Source: Acidimicrobiales bacterium (GTDB lineage: Bacteria > Actinomycetota > Acidimicrobiia > Acidimicrobiales > CADCSY01). Taken from it: a stretch of DNA of 6,990 bases. The notes beneath the pieces are model-generated. The model did not search any database, was not told the DNA's origin, and saw nothing but the letters and a program-made list of their open reading frames with translations. The position numbers and the translations under genes were made by a program. Where the stretch lies: assembly GCA_030447125.1 (NCBI GenBank), contig JAUJLZ010000093.1:1-6990 (forward strand), given 5' to 3'. Of the stretch, positions 6,771-6,990 are shown one piece after another. How positions within the stretch are numbered: the stretch's first letter is position 1; each line of letters starts with the position of its first letter.

Positions 6771-6968
6771 TCTCGTGCCATCATCGCTGCCGCAGACACC
6801 ACCGACGGCAAGCTGGTCGCGGCCGCCAGCGACGGCGACCGTGATGCCCTCGAACGCTTCCTGGAGCGCCACTACGGCCACATCCGCCAGCCGTGCCGGC
6901 CGATATGCGGGAACGACACCGACGCCGACGCCGTCGCTATTCGCTTCTTCTGCCGGACAGGACACTAG
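6771..6968 (+). pseudogene. ECF-type sigma factor fragment (region 2 start, decayed)
   Basis: Translation in the frame that follows the OppC-type TAG gives IIAAADTTDGKLVAAASDGD (6780-6839), then RDALERFLERHYGHIRQPCR, PICGNDTDADAV and a tail IRFFCRTGH before TAG 6966-6968. The pattern LVAAAxxGDRDALExFLxRHY, followed by CRxICGNDxDADDAV, is the beginning of sigma-70 region 2 in actinobacterial ECF sigma factors, which normally continue with an ATQEA or VQEA helix and total about 170-200 residues. Here only about 50 residues match, region 4 is absent and no ATG, GTG or TTG precedes the homology. ATC codons at 6780 and 6783 stand where a start would be expected, possibly a mutated ATG. The most likely reading is a pseudogene with an internal deletion near 6935-6955. 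The family call rests on motif recall only. Confidence 0.55.
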
Positions 6969-6978
6969 GGGCGCACCT

Positions 6979-6990
6979 ATGAGCGATCAC
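6979..6990 (+). CDS. Possible first codons of a gene continuing beyond the window
   Basis: ATG at 6979 (MSDH...) is preceded by AGGGG at 6967-6971, seven bases upstream, a plausible Shine-Dalgarno. Only four codons are visible, so the product is unknown. ECF sigma genes are often followed closely by an anti-sigma gene, so an anti-sigma factor is one guess from context and nothing more. Confidence 0.3.

Noticed and set aside
1..6990. CRISPR array, tRNA, rRNA, riboswitch or phage attachment site
   Set aside because: I saw no regularly spaced repeats, no cloverleaf-like segment and no integrase. Apart from the divergent region, the intergenic space is too short for a structured leader.

Overview
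The window is GC-rich DNA (by eye roughly 65-70% G+C, with strong G/C at third codon positions). It has several GTG start candidates and proteins rich in Ala, Arg, Asp, Gly and Val. This fits a high-GC actinobacterium, possibly Acidimicrobiia-like; the taxonomic call is inference from composition and protein style, since no rRNA or tRNA gene is present.

Layout. (1) Positions 1-1128 are a graveyard. They hold the N-terminal part of a PAPS-dependent sulfotransferase (+ strand, about 151-497), which runs straight into the N-terminal half of an IS630-type transposase (- strand, about 498-1032). The transposase relic carries at least four single-base indels and a nonsense codon and lacks its catalytic domain. 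Neither is a working gene. (2) Positions 1129-4837 and on to 6770 hold a complete five-component oligopeptide/dipeptide-type (Opp/Dpp) ABC importer. It is split into two divergent units around a 92-bp intergenic region (3123-3214). Leftward are two ATPases, OppD-type (2109-3122) and OppF-type (1129-2109), overlapping in TGATG. Rightward are a family-5 lipoprotein solute-binding protein (3215-4837), an OppB-type permease (4865-5818) and an OppC-type permease (5811-6770), the two permeases overlapping by 8 bases. (3) Positions 6771-6968 encode a recognisable start of an ECF-type sigma factor (region 2) without a normal start codon and broken off after about 60 residues. The possible first codons of another gene (ATG at 6979) lie at the right edge.

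How the parts work together. The lipoprotein captures the substrate outside the membrane and hands it to the OppB-OppC permease pair, which is driven by the OppD-OppF ATPase pair. All five subunits appear intact, so the importer is probably functional. The substrate cannot be read from sequence; peptides are the default guess, but family-5 binding proteins also carry nickel, glutathione, opines and sugars.

I found no convincing undescribed system. The points worth a second look are the divergent organisation with face-to-face promoter candidates, an eight-G run between two possible starts of the binding protein, an unusual FSTGQ signature in the OppF-type ATPase, and three decayed genes flanking the transporter.
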